From the NCBI RefSeq assembly GCF_038008685.1, contig NZ_JBBOZQ010000001.1:3596001-3660000 (forward strand): 64,000 nucleotides of DNA, given 5' to 3'. Source of the DNA: Lysinibacillus sp. FSL W8-0992. Lineage in GTDB: Bacteria; Bacillota; Bacilli; Bacillales_A; Planococcaceae. The position numbers and the translations under genes were made by a program. Under the pieces are notes generated by a model. That model saw only the letters and a list, made by a program, of their open reading frames with translations, searched no databases and was not told where the DNA came from. This document shows, one piece after another, positions 25,901-36,975 of this stretch (the first letter of the stretch is position 1; every line of letters begins with the position of its first letter).

Positions 25901-26998
25901 CTATGAAATATACGTTTCAAAGTTTGCTCGCTTTTGAATACATGCTGCGGCACGTTCACGATCACTTTCACTTTGCAGGCTAATCACAAGAATACCGAAA
26001 ACATCTTCACGTGATTCTACAATTCGTAAATTTGTAATGCTAATTGCTTCATCTGCTAGTAGGCCTGTTACCTCAGAAATCACCCCTGGATAGTCAGGAA
26101 CATCTACGTACAAGTCAAACGAAGTAAACATTGCTCCAGCACTAATTGGCAATTCATCACGTAGCTCTTTAGCAATAGCGAAATAACTTTCAATGTCTGC
26201 TGAGCTACCATTTAATAGCAGTTCCTTGACACGATCCATTTCAGTTTGCCAGCCTTCAAGCTGTGCTACTAATTCATCACGATTTTGAAGTGTAATATCA
26301 CGCCACAAAATCGGATTAGAGGATGCAATACGTGTCACATCTCTGAACCCCCCTGCTGCAAGTGAGCGTGTCATTGGGTATTCACCATTTTCCCCGCCTA
26401 ATTGATGCACAAGAGATGCAGCAATAACATGCGGAAAGTGACTAACTACAGCCGTCATATGATCGTGCTCACGTGCGGATACACTAACAACTTTGGCATG
26501 TGTGAATTTTAAAAGGCTTTCTAGCTGAGCCATATTAATAATTTCTTCGCCTGCGAGTGGTGTCAGCATATAATACGCATTTTCGAAAAGATGCGCTTTG
26601 GCAGCTAATACACCACTTTTATGAGAGCCTGCCATCGGGTGTCCACCGATAAACGTAATACCAAGCTCACGTAGCTCCCCGGCTTTTTGCATAATCATTT
26701 TTTTCGTACTACCTGTATCTGTTACAATAACTTTATTTTTTAACGGCCATGTTTTTAATTGTTCCATCCACTCGAGCGTAGCGTTGACAGGCGTTCCAAA
26801 AATAATGATATCTACCTCTGCTGCAACGTCTTTTGGATCTGTCACAATATCATGAACAATGTTTAATGTTTTGGCATGTTCACGGGTTTTTTCATCCATA
26901 TCATAGCCAATAATTTTAGTTTCAGGTGCCTTTTGTAAAGCAAGAGCAATCGAGCCCCCAATTAAGCCTAAACCAATAACGAGCACTTTGCGTGTCAT
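25901..26998 (-). CDS. tyrA: Prephenate dehydrogenase with C-terminal ACT domain
   Basis: Oxidative decarboxylation of prephenate to 4-hydroxyphenylpyruvate for tyrosine. Residues 1-165 carry the Rossmann motif GLGLIGGSIALAL, FIGGHPMAGSHKSGV follows, and REHDHMTAVVSHFPHV holds the catalytic His region. From about 295 an ACT domain (FDLYVDVPDYPGVISEVTGLLADE) should bind tyrosine for feedback control. The start overlaps the hisC stop as ATGA. 365 aa, normal length. Confidence 0.95.
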   Translation of the reverse strand: MTRKVLVIGLGLIGGSIALALQKAPETKIIGYDMDEKTREHAKTLNIVHDIVTDPKDVAAEVDIIIFGTPVNATLEWMEQLKTWPLKNKVIVTDTGSTKKMIMQKAGELRELGITFIGGHPMAGSHKSGVLAAKAHLFENAYYMLTPLAGEEIINMAQLESLLKFTHAKVVSVSAREHDHMTAVVSHFPHVIAASLVHQLGGENGEYPMTRSLAAGGFRDVTRIASSNPILWRDITLQNRDELVAQLEGWQTEMDRVKELLLNGSSADIESYFAIAKELRDELPISAGAMFTSFDLYVDVPDYPGVISEVTGLLADEAISITNLRIVESREDVFGILVISLQSESDRERAAACIQKRANFETYIS

Positions 26999-28095
26999 GC
27001 AAAAACCCCTTGTTCTTTTAACACTTCTTCAAGATGCTCTAATAATGCTGCATTTTGTGCTTCCGTACCAATTGTTACACGGATAAAACCTGGCGCACCT
27101 AGAGCATTACCGCTACGAATAATAAAACCACGCTTCATAAGCTCTTGGAAAACAACATCACTATCAGCATTCGTGTTAAAGAAAATAAAGTTTGTATCAG
27201 ATGGGTAGTATTTCAAATTATGCTTTTCACAAAAATCAACGTATTGTTTTTTACCTATTTCATTTGCTGCACAGCAAGTTTTTAAAAAGTCTTGATCACT
27301 TAATGCAATCGCCGCTACAGCTTGACTTAAAATTGTATTATTGAACGGTGCACGTACTGGATCCAGTTTTGAAATGACTTCTGGTTGACCAATTGCATAG
27401 CCTACTCGGAATGCGGCAAGACCGTATGCTTTAGAAAATGTGCGCATTAATATCACATTTGGATACTCATCAATTAAAGGTAGCGTTTCTTTATGACCTG
27501 GATGCGTCACATATTCGATATACGCTTCATCTAAAACTACAAGCACATCGCTTGGTACTTTCGCTAAAAATGCACGTAAATCTGTATCTGCAATGACTAC
27601 ACCTGTTGGATTATTCGGACTACATACCCACACAATAGAAGTATGTTCATCAATAGCTGCTGCCATTGCGTCTAAGTCGTGTGCACCTTCAATACAAGGA
27701 ATTTTACGAACTTCCGCACCTTCAATTTCAGCATTATGAATGTATTGTGAGAATGATGGATCTGCCATGACTGTATTCACACCTGGATACAACAGAGCAC
27801 GAGTAAGAATTGCAATTATATCATCTGAACCATTTCCAAAAAGAAGCTGTGTTTCTTTGACACCAACATGTTTTGCCACAGCTGAACGTAAATTTTGTGC
27901 ATAGCCGTCTGGATAGATTGCATAGTTTACTGCACTATTTTGTAAATATGCTGTTACCTTAGGTGAGCAACCAAATGGGTTTTCATTTGATGCTAACTTT
28001 ACGACTTCTTGTAAGCCAAATTCACGTTGTACTTCTTCAATTGGTTTACCTGGCTTATATGCTTGCATACCGTCCAATTGTTGTTTCCATTTCAT
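26995..28095 (-). CDS. hisC: Histidinol-phosphate/aromatic aminotransferase
   Basis: PLP-dependent class II-type aminotransferase, 366 aa. KLASNENPFG, GNGSDDIIAIL, CSPNNPTG, VVLDEAYIEY and the PLP-lysine segment MRTFSKAYGLAAFRVGY are all present. In B. subtilis the enzyme in this operon serves both histidine and phenylalanine/tyrosine synthesis, and the setting between aroH and tyrA argues for the same dual role. The ATG at 28095 is preferred since GAGGAG abuts the one at 28104. Confidence 0.95.
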   Translation of the reverse strand: MKWKQQLDGMQAYKPGKPIEEVQREFGLQEVVKLASNENPFGCSPKVTAYLQNSAVNYAIYPDGYAQNLRSAVAKHVGVKETQLLFGNGSDDIIAILTRALLYPGVNTVMADPSFSQYIHNAEIEGAEVRKIPCIEGAHDLDAMAAAIDEHTSIVWVCSPNNPTGVVIADTDLRAFLAKVPSDVLVVLDEAYIEYVTHPGHKETLPLIDEYPNVILMRTFSKAYGLAAFRVGYAIGQPEVISKLDPVRAPFNNTILSQAVAAIALSDQDFLKTCCAANEIGKKQYVDFCEKHNLKYYPSDTNFIFFNTNADSDVVFQELMKRGFIIRSGNALGAPGFIRVTIGTEAQNAALLEHLEEVLKEQGVFA

Positions 28096-28113
28096 CTCAA
28101 ACATCTCCTCTTA

Positions 28114-28482
28114 TTATTTAGCTTGGGCTAAATCTGGTCTTAATTTCACAGCATCATTTAAATAAATATGCTGAACATCTTTTTGTGCCATTTCCACATT
28201 CGCATGGATTAAAACACGAATACATAATGGCAGGGCATCTGGCACATCCATTTCATGCATACACATAACAGGCACATACTGCCAGCCGTCCATTAACCTT
28301 ACAGCACGTGCTGGAAACGCCGATGTAATATCTGGTGTCGTTGAAATAACGATTGATGCAATATCTTCTATCTCCACATGATTTGCTGCCACAACCTCAC
28401 GCACTAATCTCGCTGTCTCATCCCATACAAGCTCTGGCTTGTCCAATTCAATTGTAATTGCACCTCTAAGTCCACGAATCAT
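28114..28482 (-). CDS. aroH: Chorismate mutase, AroH class
   Basis: Converts chorismate to prephenate. The 122-aa protein is the monofunctional pseudo-alpha/beta barrel type: GLRGAITIE (Arg7-like residue), ETARLVREVV, FPARAVR and PLCIRVLIHAN with the active-site arginine Arg90. The start overlaps the aroB stop as ATGA. In B. subtilis the trp operon follows; here hisC follows after 18 bases. Confidence 0.95.
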   Translation of the reverse strand: MIRGLRGAITIELDKPELVWDETARLVREVVAANHVEIEDIASIVISTTPDITSAFPARAVRLMDGWQYVPVMCMHEMDVPDALPLCIRVLIHANVEMAQKDVQHIYLNDAVKLRPDLAQAK

Positions 28483-29570
28483 ACAAGCACCTCCGCTAAT
28501 AGCTGTCGGAATTCAGCATCTACCTCTTTGCATTCTGCTAACTCAATTGGTCGCACAAAAGGCTTCCCAATTTCTTCGAGTAACACAAATTGTAGGACAC
28601 CGTATTCCGCTTTTTTATCTTTTAATAAATAGTCTGTTAATTGTTCAAATGTATAATCATTCACCGCATCAAAAGGATAGCCATTATTCAGCGCAAAACG
28701 TAAAAATGCTGTTGTGAATTCACGATTCAACTTACCATATCGTTCACTTAATAATAGACAATACACAAGACCAATCATCACCGCTTCACCATGTGCAACT
28801 TTACCATAACCCGCAGCTGCTTCTATTGCATGGCCATATGTATGACCCAAATTTAAATATTTGCGCACTGACTGCTCTGTTTCATCTTCAGATACAATTT
28901 TCGCCTTTACTTCAATGCCAGCTTTTAAATGTTTGGCCAATTCAGATGTACTAAAATGGATAACTGAATCTGCAGCCATTAGCTCTTGAAGCCAAATGGC
29001 ATTTGATATCATCGCATGCTTAATGACCTCTGCTGTACCTGAACGCACTTCACGCTCAGGTAAGCTTTCTGTAAAGACCGTATCATAAATTACCCCTTCT
29101 GGTTGATAGAAAGCACCAATCATATTTTTGCCTAGTGGATGGTTAATAGCTGTTTTACCGCCTACTGCTGAGTCATGCGCTAAAATCGTCGTTGGTATTT
29201 GGATAAAGGGCACTCCACGCATATATGTAGCTGCAACAAAGCCTGTTAAATCTCCAACTGCGCCTCCACCAAATGCAAAAATAAATGATTTACGTGAACA
29301 TTTTTGTTCAAGCAAGAAAGTTTGTGCTGCATTGTATTGTTCAAATGTTTTACAAGCCTCACCACCTGGTAGCACAAATACCTCAAACGCATATGGGAAA
29401 TTCCCCTTGAAATATTCCCCTTGGGCTGCCCACACATTGGCATCTGTAAAAACAATAAGCTTATCTGCTTTTTGCAGTTTATCATCAAATGTTTTCACTG
29501 CTTCGGCTAAAAAATTATGCCCAAGCACTACCTCATATTGATGTGATTTTGTTGCTACTGGTACACGCAT
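28479..29570 (-). CDS. aroB: 3-dehydroquinate synthase
   Basis: NAD- and zinc-dependent cyclisation of DAHP to dehydroquinate, second step of the shikimate pathway. LPGGEACKTFEQ, FGGGAVGDLTGFVAATYMRGV, PTTILAHDSAVGGKTAINHPLGKN, EVIKHAMI and the zinc-binding NLGHTYGHAIEAAAGY/HGEAVMIG segments are visible. 363 aa, typical. It starts 3 bases after the aroC stop. Confidence 0.97.
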   Translation of the reverse strand: MRVPVATKSHQYEVVLGHNFLAEAVKTFDDKLQKADKLIVFTDANVWAAQGEYFKGNFPYAFEVFVLPGGEACKTFEQYNAAQTFLLEQKCSRKSFIFAFGGGAVGDLTGFVAATYMRGVPFIQIPTTILAHDSAVGGKTAINHPLGKNMIGAFYQPEGVIYDTVFTESLPEREVRSGTAEVIKHAMISNAIWLQELMAADSVIHFSTSELAKHLKAGIEVKAKIVSEDETEQSVRKYLNLGHTYGHAIEAAAGYGKVAHGEAVMIGLVYCLLLSERYGKLNREFTTAFLRFALNNGYPFDAVNDYTFEQLTDYLLKDKKAEYGVLQFVLLEEIGKPFVRPIELAECKEVDAEFRQLLAEVLV

Positions 29571-29573
29571 ATA

Positions 29574-30755
29574 TTAAAACTCCTTTGCGTAACGGCGTTG
29601 TTCTTCAATTTGTGCTTTTAATTGTGGTAGTTGGTCTCCATGAAATTGGTCCATAATTGCGTTGGCAATTTCCCAGGCAATAACATGTTCAGCTACGACT
29701 GAAGCTGCTGGTACTGCACAGCTGTCTGAACGTTCTACGCTTGCTTTAAACGGTTCTTTTGTCTCTATATCAATACTTTGCAATGGTTTATATAATGTTG
29801 GAATTGGCTTCATAACACCTCGAACAACTATCGGCATGCCTGTAGACATTCCGCCTTCTAAGCCGCCAAGGCGATTCGTAGCACGAGTATAGCCATGCTC
29901 TTGGGACCAAATGATTTCGTCATGTACTTCTGAACCTTTACGGCGAGCCATTTCAAAACCAATACCAAATTCAACACCTTTAAAAGCATTAATAGACAAC
30001 ATTGCTGCTGCTAATTTTGCATCTAGTTTACGGTCGTAATGAACATAAGATCCAATACCAGCTGGCATACCTTCAACGATTACTTCAACAACACCGCCAA
30101 TAGAATCGCCTGCTTTTTTCGCTTCATCGATTGCCTCAACCATTTTTGCTGAAGCAACAGGATCTACACAGTAGCAAGGATCTGCTTCGACGATTGTGCG
30201 AATTTCATCTACAGTCTTTCCTTCAATTACAGACGTGTCTGCTTTAATGCCTACGATTTCCGTTACATGTGACACAATTGAAATACCTAGCTCATTTAAT
30301 AATGCTTTCGCAACAGCCCCAACTGCAACACGGACAGTCGTTTCACGCGCAGAAGAACGTTCTAAAACATTTCGTAAATCTCGATGGCCATATTTCATGC
30401 CTCCTACTAAATCAGCATGTCCTGGACGTGGACGTGAAATTTGACGTTTAATATCATCAGGATTAACATCATCTGCTAATGGTTCCGCGCCCATAATTTT
30501 CGTCCAATGCTTCCAGTCATCATTTGTGACAACTAACGCGACAGGAGAGCCAAGTGTTTGTCCGTGGCGAACACCACCTACTATTTCTACTGTATCCGTT
30601 TCGATTTGCATACGACGACCACGGCCATGACCTCCTTGGCGACGTTTTAAATCATGGTTAATTTTTTCTGCTGTAATTGGTAAAAGTGACGGTAAACCCT
30701 CAATTATTGTAGTTAATTGCGGTCCGTGTGATTCTCCTGCTGTTAAGTAACGCAT
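29574..30755 (-). CDS. aroC: Chorismate synthase
   Basis: FMN-dependent last step to chorismate. First gene of the supra-operon (aroF in B. subtilis). Signatures: [54 protein letters not shown] and [19 protein letters not shown]. 393 aa is the Gram-positive length. GGGAG precedes the ATG. A plausible promoter with TATAGT at 30797-30802 (minus strand) lies upstream, but its -35 is poor. Confidence 0.97.
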   Translation of the reverse strand: MRYLTAGESHGPQLTTIIEGLPSLLPITAEKINHDLKRRQGGHGRGRRMQIETDTVEIVGGVRHGQTLGSPVALVVTNDDWKHWTKIMGAEPLADDVNPDDIKRQISRPRPGHADLVGGMKYGHRDLRNVLERSSARETTVRVAVGAVAKALLNELGISIVSHVTEIVGIKADTSVIEGKTVDEIRTIVEADPCYCVDPVASAKMVEAIDEAKKAGDSIGGVVEVIVEGMPAGIGSYVHYDRKLDAKLAAAMLSINAFKGVEFGIGFEMARRKGSEVHDEIIWSQEHGYTRATNRLGGLEGGMSTGMPIVVRGVMKPIPTLYKPLQSIDIETKEPFKASVERSDSCAVPAASVVAEHVIAWEIANAIMDQFHGDQLPQLKAQIEEQRRYAKEF

Positions 30756-31118
30756 AAACGCTTTCTCCCTTCAACTCGCTAAAGTATGTATTTTTCACTA
30801 TAACATATATTCTCTAAAAAAACAGTCCTTTTGCAAATGTCATAGCACGTATTCATAAATCAATAAAGATAGACAGCATAGCATTATATGCGAATATTCT
30901 GAACGATTTATTTAAAAAAAGAGGTTTTTTTAACTAGCTTAAGTGCCACACAATAAGTCCAAGATTTTTTAACGTGAAACCGATTTACTTTAATAAAAAA
31001 TACGCTTTTTGCTTATGCAAGCGAAAAGCGTACGGTCATCTATGTCTAGTGTCTTGGCAATTTATGTACGTGACAGTCATCTTATTTACTGTACGAAAGC
31101 TTTTCATCATTTAATTAA
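30756..31118. other. Intergenic region between aroC and cheR
   Basis: 363 bases without a gene. It holds the cheR terminator (30993-31032) and presumably the aroC promoter near 30800. No T-box or other recognised leader was found, although aromatic genes follow. Confidence 0.6.
30993..31032 (-). terminator. Terminator after cheR
   Basis: Minus-strand stem TACGCTTTT...AAAAGCGTA extended by GCTT/AAGC, followed by TTTTTTATT. Confidence 0.85.
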
Positions 31119-31922
<804 letters not shown>

Positions 31923-31972
31923 TTATAGCGGAAAAATGCCTTTACTGAAATAGTCTTTCCTTGTATTCAATG

Positions 31973-32203
31973 TTACTTTGTCGTATTTTTCTTTTCTTCT
32001 AGTAGTAGCACTTTCGAATGTTCTAATTCTAGTCGTAATTTTTCTGTTTCTTTTGTATATGATTCCAATCTTAGCTTTTCTAATTCAACTTCTTGTTCAA
32101 TTGTTTTTAATTTTAATTTTTGCCCTTTTGTACGTGCATCGGTAAATATTCCAGCTAAAGCGACCATAATGCCGCCAATAATAGCAACAATAGCAATTTC
32201 CAT
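31973..32203 (-). CDS. Small membrane-anchored coiled-coil protein
   Basis: 76 aa, not assigned to a named family. One N-terminal membrane segment (residues 3-20, AIVAIIGGIMVALAGIF), then an almost uninterrupted charged helix of Lys/Glu/Leu repeats (residues 28-72) with heptad-like leucines (EQEVELEKLRLESY, EKLRLELEHSKVLLLEE). GGGGGAAG lies about 9 bases before the ATG, supporting a real gene. It is separated from cheR by 83 bases and from the acyl-CoA ligase by a terminator. Confidence 0.72.
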   Translation of the reverse strand: MEIAIVAIIGGIMVALAGIFTDARTKGQKLKLKTIEQEVELEKLRLESYTKETEKLRLELEHSKVLLLEEKKNTTK

Positions 32204-32342
32204 TTTTTCTCTTCCCCCTATCTATATAGATTATACGATAAAACTAAAAAATAGTTTCCTTTTTTGAAAGTTCTTCAATCAATTCTCTTTTTAATGGGAG
32301 AATGCTCGCTTTTCAGTACAGAAATCGCAACCATCCGTTCCA

Positions 32343-32388
32343 AAAACGAAAAGAAGGCATCGAGTTTTCACTTCTTGATGCCTTCTAT
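32343..32388 (-). terminator. Terminator after the acyl-CoA ligase gene
   Basis: A 10-bp stem AGAAGGCATC/GATGCCTTCT with a 15-base loop, followed on the minus strand by TTTTCGTTTTT, about 45 bases past the stop. Confidence 0.8.
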
Positions 32389-32433
32389 CGCTACTCTAAA
32401 ATGAAGACGGTCAATTTACGCTTTCATTGATAG

Positions 32434-34059
32434 TTAAATTTCTACACGATAGTCTTTTAAATTTTCCCTTAGCTTTGCTTTCATAAATTTTCCGACAGAT
32501 GTTTTCGGTACTTCATCTAAAAAGACTACATCATCAGGAATCCATGTTTTATGGAACTGTGACCGCAAACTGTCCAACAGCTCCTCCTTTGTAATCGAGT
32601 CTTTATGCTCAGGTTTCAGAACAACACATGCCAATGGTCGTTCCAGCCACTTTTCATGTGGTATTGCCACCACTGCCGCTTCAAATACTTTCGGATGTGA
32701 CATCAAAGCATTTTCAAGCTCCACTGACGAAATCCATTCGCCACCACTCTTAATTAAATCTTTTGTACGATCTGTAATTTTAATATATCCATCAGGCGTC
32801 ATAACCGCAATATCTCCTGTGTATAACCAACCATCTTTAAAGGCTTCTGTTGTGCGCTCATCCTTATAATACTCATTAGCAATCCAAGGGCCTCTTAATG
32901 TAATTTCGCCCATTGTCTTGCCATCCCAAGGTACCTCACCATGTTCATTTACAATGCGCATATCAAGAAGAGGTACCGTTATCCCTTGCGTTGTTCGAAC
33001 GTGCATTTTTTCGTCTGTCGTATAGTTTTGCATGTGTGATAAGTATGTTGATAAGCTAACAAGCGGTGATGTCTCTGTCATACCGTAGCCTGTATAATAC
33101 GGAATGTTTTGCTCCTCCTCAAAGCTGCGCACAAGACCAATTGGAGATGCAGAACCTCCACAAATAATCGAACGTAAGGAAGATAAATCTCGTGGCTGTT
33201 GGAGTTGTTCTTGTAAAACGCCTAACCAAATAGTTGGAACCCCCGCTGTCAACGTTACTTTGTACTGCTCAAACAAATCGAGTAATAGCTGTGGCGTAAA
33301 CATCGGTCCTGGTAATACTTGCGTCGCTCCAAATAACACACTAGCAAACGGTAAGCCCCAGGCATTGGCATGAAACATTGGTACGACTGGTAACACTACA
33401 TCGCGCTCGCATATTGCTATGCTATCAGAAAGTCCCGCTGTAATACTATGAAGGACTATACTGCGATGTGTATAGACAACCCCCTTTGGCATGCCTGTTG
33501 TTGCACTCGTATAACACATACCAGCTGGTGCATTTTCATCAATATCATCTGGGAAGACAAAATCATCATTTGCCACTGCAAGAAGTTCTTCATAGGAAAG
33601 AGCATTCGGTAATGGCGAATTTTCTAACTCAACATCATCCCCCATGATAATAAAATGCTTCACCGTTTTAAGCTGTGACACAATGGGTGCAATGACAGGC
33701 ACTAAATTTTCATCAATGAGTAAAATATCATCTTCTGCATGATTAATTACATACACGATATGTTCAGGCGCTAGTCGAATATTTATCATATGCAGCACAG
33801 CCCCTGCACACGGTACAGCAAAATATGCCTCTAAATGGCGATGATGATTCCAAGCAAAAGTACCAACTTTTACACCACGATCCATACCAAGTGTCGTAAG
33901 AGCATCCGCTAATTTACGGGTACGCTTGGCAAACTCTTTATAGGTAAACTCATGAATTGTTGTAGCGCTAGTACGCGAATATATTTTCTTCGCATGAAAA
34001 TATCGCTCAGCTCGATTTAAAAAACTTGTTAATAGTAAAGGTGTATCCATCATATGCAT
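32434..34059 (-). CDS. Acyl-CoA synthetase (AMP-forming, medium/long-chain fatty acid type)
   Basis: 541-aa ANL-family ligase that activates a carboxylic acid to its CoA thioester. AMP-binding P-loop YTSATTGMPKGV, GYGMTETSP, WLYTGDIAVMTPDGYIKITDRTKDLIKSGGEWIS and the C-terminal catalytic lysine in KTSVGKFMK are clear. Similarity to the AlkK/medium-chain type is suggested by MIVINIR-like HMINIRLAPEHIVYVINHAE. The ATG at 34059 has GGGAG 7 bases upstream. It follows a thiolase and an SDR dehydrogenase on the same strand, together suggesting fatty-acid or branched-chain acid breakdown. Confidence 0.9.
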   Translation of the reverse strand: MHMMDTPLLLTSFLNRAERYFHAKKIYSRTSATTIHEFTYKEFAKRTRKLADALTTLGMDRGVKVGTFAWNHHRHLEAYFAVPCAGAVLHMINIRLAPEHIVYVINHAEDDILLIDENLVPVIAPIVSQLKTVKHFIIMGDDVELENSPLPNALSYEELLAVANDDFVFPDDIDENAPAGMCYTSATTGMPKGVVYTHRSIVLHSITAGLSDSIAICERDVVLPVVPMFHANAWGLPFASVLFGATQVLPGPMFTPQLLLDLFEQYKVTLTAGVPTIWLGVLQEQLQQPRDLSSLRSIICGGSASPIGLVRSFEEEQNIPYYTGYGMTETSPLVSLSTYLSHMQNYTTDEKMHVRTTQGITVPLLDMRIVNEHGEVPWDGKTMGEITLRGPWIANEYYKDERTTEAFKDGWLYTGDIAVMTPDGYIKITDRTKDLIKSGGEWISSVELENALMSHPKVFEAAVVAIPHEKWLERPLACVVLKPEHKDSITKEELLDSLRSQFHKTWIPDDVVFLDEVPKTSVGKFMKAKLRENLKDYRVEI

Positions 34060-34186
34060 AATATCGCTCCCTTTCGTTTTCACATTTTATTTGCTTTAAC
34101 ACCAAAGCCGACTGCTGCTACAAAAAAGATATTTACATTTAAGAATGAATCCATTTACTTCACAAGCACTAAAAACTTTTTAAACA

Positions 34187-34954
34187 TTATTTTGGCTGCA
34201 TTCGTATCGCACCATCAAGGCGAATAACCTCACCGTTGAGCATGACATTATGAATAATACTTTCCACAAGCATCGCATACTCAGATGGTTTTCCAAGACG
34301 TTTGGGGAATGGCGTCATACTAGCTAGTGCCGTGCGAGCTGGCTCTGCTAATGACGCAAACATCGGCGTTTCGATTAACCCTGGCGCAATGGTCATTACG
34401 CGTATTCCCAAATCTGCAAGCTCACGTGCAATCGGCAATGTCATTGCAGCAACTCCGCCCTTTGAAGCGCTATAAGCTGCTTGTCCAATTTGACCATCGA
34501 AAGCGGCAACCGATGCTGTATTAATAATAACGCCTCGTTGTCCATCTTCGTCGGGCTCGTTTTGCTGCATTTTTTCGGCTGCAAGTCGAATGACATTAAA
34601 TGTGCCTATTAAATTAACTGAAATTACTTTAGAAAATAGCTCAAGTGCATGTACTCCACGTTTTGAAATCACTTTACTTGCATCAGCAATCCCCGCACAG
34701 TTAACCGCCACATTAATTCGACCAAATGTTGCGATAGCATGCTCCAGCCCAGCAGCTACATCTGCCTCCTGTGTCACATCAACGCGGGCGTAGCGAACAC
34801 TTTCGCCTAATTCCTGCGTGATTTTATGCCCTCTTTCATCATTAACATCGAAAATGACCGCTTTGCCGCCTTCGTTAACAATTTTTCGTACAGTCGCTTC
34901 TCCTAAGCCTGATGCACCACCTGTTACAATCGCGACAACGTCATGACATTTCAT
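34187..34954 (-). CDS. SDR family dehydrogenase, 3-hydroxyacyl-CoA dehydrogenase type
   Basis: 255-aa short-chain dehydrogenase. NAD-binding [18 protein letters not shown], Ser/Tyr/Lys active site with INTASVAAF and [20 protein letters not shown], and the C-terminal [14 protein letters not shown] are seen. The order and loops resemble human type 10 (HSD10-like) 3-hydroxyacyl-CoA/2-methyl-3-hydroxybutyryl-CoA dehydrogenases, which fits the adjacent thiolase and ligase. The ATG at 34954 is favoured because AAGGGG is 9 bases upstream; it starts 14 bases after the thiolase stop. Confidence 0.88.
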   Translation of the reverse strand: MKCHDVVAIVTGGASGLGEATVRKIVNEGGKAVIFDVNDERGHKITQELGESVRYARVDVTQEADVAAGLEHAIATFGRINVAVNCAGIADASKVISKRGVHALELFSKVISVNLIGTFNVIRLAAEKMQQNEPDEDGQRGVIINTASVAAFDGQIGQAAYSASKGGVAAMTLPIARELADLGIRVMTIAPGLIETPMFASLAEPARTALASMTPFPKRLGKPSEYAMLVESIIHNVMLNGEVIRLDGAIRMQPK

Positions 34955-34968
34955 AGAACCCAACCCCT

Positions 34969-36117
34969 TTACATTTTTTCAATAATTGTGGCATTGGCCA
35001 TCCCCATACCTTCGCAAATAGCGAGTAGGCCATAGCGTAAGTTTTCACGTTGCATCCGATATAACATCGTCGTTAACAACTTTGTACCAGTAGCACCTAG
35101 TGGGTGTCCTAAAGCAATTGCTCCGCCATCTGGATTTAGCTTTGCTTGGTCTGCACCAATTTCATGTAACCAAGCAAGAGGAACAGGGGCAAAAGCTTCA
35201 TTCACCTCATACGTATCAATGTCTTCAATTGACAGTCCTGAGCGTTTTAAGGCTTGTCTCGTAGCCTCGATTGGGCCCGTAAGCATAAGCGTTGGATCTG
35301 ACCCTATTACAACGCGTGTCACTATTTTTGCAAGCGGTTGAATACCTAGCTCCTGTGCTTTTGCTAACGACATTAGCACGACAGCGGATGCACCGTCACT
35401 CATTTGACTTGCATTGCCAGCTGTAATAACTCCGTGCTCTTGAAAAACTGTTTTCAAGTCATGTAATCGTTCGATGGTCGTATCTGCGCGAGGTCCTTCA
35501 TCGACTTCAAATGTAGTAACGGTTCCATCCTCTTGTGTTATATGGACAGGCATAATTTCCTGTTGAAAATGGCCTGTCTCTATCGCTGCTAATGCTCGTC
35601 TATGGCTTTCATAAGCAAAGTTATTCAATATGTCCTTTGAAAACTGCCATTTTGCAGCCATTTTTTCAGCTGATAGCCCTTGATGAATAATATGATAATT
35701 TTCTTGTAAGCGTTTTCCTTTATGGGCAGTTTGCATATTTGAAAACATTGGCACCCTTGTCATACTTTCAACACCACCAGCAATCACCACATCCATATCC
35801 CCTGCTAAAATAGCTTGTGCTCCAAAATGGACAGCTTGCTGGCTAGAACCGCATTGTCGATCAATCGTTACACCTGGAACCTTCTCTGGGAAACCTGCCA
35901 TTAATAAAGCTGTACGTGCAATATTTGCACCTTGTTCACCTGTTTGTGTAACACAACCAAAAATAACATCCTCTACTTGTCCTTTGTCGATACCTGCTCG
36001 CTTAATAACTTCCTGTAGTACATCTGCTGCTAAGTCATCTGCACGTACATCTTTTAAAGCGCCTTTGCTTCGCCCTACCGCTGTACGAACAGCTGCTACA
36101 ATCACTACTTCTCTCAT
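34969..36117 (-). CDS. Acetyl-CoA C-acyltransferase (thiolase)
   Basis: 382-aa thiolase. The nucleophilic Cys is in [20 protein letters not shown], the catalytic His in [18 protein letters not shown], and the second Cys in [14 protein letters not shown] (the usual GGG is changed to EGM). [12 protein letters not shown] is the NEAFA motif. It heads the thiolase-SDR-ligase set. Whether it acts in beta-oxidation or ketogenic condensation cannot be told, but the neighbouring dehydrogenase and ligase favour degradation. AGGGGGA precedes the ATG. Confidence 0.92.
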   Translation of the reverse strand: MREVVIVAAVRTAVGRSKGALKDVRADDLAADVLQEVIKRAGIDKGQVEDVIFGCVTQTGEQGANIARTALLMAGFPEKVPGVTIDRQCGSSQQAVHFGAQAILAGDMDVVIAGGVESMTRVPMFSNMQTAHKGKRLQENYHIIHQGLSAEKMAAKWQFSKDILNNFAYESHRRALAAIETGHFQQEIMPVHITQEDGTVTTFEVDEGPRADTTIERLHDLKTVFQEHGVITAGNASQMSDGASAVVLMSLAKAQELGIQPLAKIVTRVVIGSDPTLMLTGPIEATRQALKRSGLSIEDIDTYEVNEAFAPVPLAWLHEIGADQAKLNPDGGAIALGHPLGATGTKLLTTMLYRMQRENLRYGLLAICEGMGMANATIIEKM

Positions 36118-36472
36118 ATAAATCCCCCTTTTCTAAAACGATTCTGTCATACCCCTTAATTCATTTACGTTTAAGTTTATTTGCTTAGTAGAAAATATAT
36201 ACCGCTTTATGAAACTATTTACTAGTTACGAATTATCTGAATATTATATCATTTATTTTACATGACGAAGTCGTTATTAACAATTCTTTATGTATTTAAA
36301 TAGAGTAGATTAAACTAAAGGCGAAGTCCTTCTTCAGTAACCAAGATTCGTCATTTTACACCCCCACGAATGGCAAAGTGATAACACTTACTGCTTACTG
36401 TTTTAAAATTATTTTAAGCAATAAAAAAAGAGCGACTCCAAGTTAATGGATATCGCTCTATATTTTATAAAA
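36118..36472. other. Intergenic region between thiolase and ndk
   Basis: 355 bases without a gene. The ndk terminator is at its right edge. An extended -10-like TGATATAAT on the minus strand (36243-36251) could start the thiolase operon, but no matching -35 is seen. Nothing else recognised. Confidence 0.5.
36422..36459 (-). terminator. Terminator after ndk
   Basis: Stem AGAGCGA/TCGCTCT around a 17-base loop with a run of seven T on the minus strand, 14 bases past the ndk stop. Confidence 0.8.
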
Positions 36473-36889
36473 TTAAACTAAATCTTCACCGAAAAATAAG
36501 CCAATTTCACGCTCTGCAGATGCAAGAGAGTCAGAACCGTGGATGATGTTGTGAGAAACAGTTGTTGCGTAGTCACCACGGATTGTACCTGGGTTAGATT
36601 CTTCTGGTTTAGTAGCACCCATCATTGTACGAGCAAGTTTAATTACGTTTTCGCCTTCCCATACCATAGCGAATACTGGACCAGAAGTGATGAAGTCTAC
36701 TAATTCACCGAAGAATGGACGTTCAGCATGCTCAGCATAGTGTTTTTCTGCTAATTCTTGAGGGATTACCATTAATTTAGCGCCTTTTAATAAGAAACCG
36801 CGACGTTCAAAACGATCAACGATATCTCCTACTACTTGTCGTTCTACGCCATCAGGTTTAACCATTAAAAAAGTTTGTTCGATTGCCAT
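36473..36889 (-). CDS. ndk: Nucleoside diphosphate kinase
   Basis: Transfers phosphate between NTPs and NDPs through a phosphohistidine. The 138-aa protein begins [17 protein letters not shown], contains [20 protein letters not shown] and the active-site histidine in [16 protein letters not shown]. Normal length for the small bacterial form. Located between hepT and the inserted lipid genes, as in B. subtilis between hepT and cheR. Confidence 0.97.
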   Translation of the reverse strand: MAIEQTFLMVKPDGVERQVVGDIVDRFERRGFLLKGAKLMVIPQELAEKHYAEHAERPFFGELVDFITSGPVFAMVWEGENVIKLARTMMGATKPEESNPGTIRGDYATTVSHNIIHGSDSLASAEREIGLFFGEDLV

Positions 36890-36975
36890 GTTTAAAACAC
36901 TCCTTAAATTCGTCTAACAGGTTTTACACCTACCGATAAATATTAACAAAAAATGAGCTTTAGCACAACAAAAAG

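Noticed and set aside
28096..28113. TRAP-binding site between aroH and hisC
   Set aside because: Only about three GAG triplets occur, some belonging to the ribosome site; TRAP targets have around nine to eleven regularly spaced repeats.
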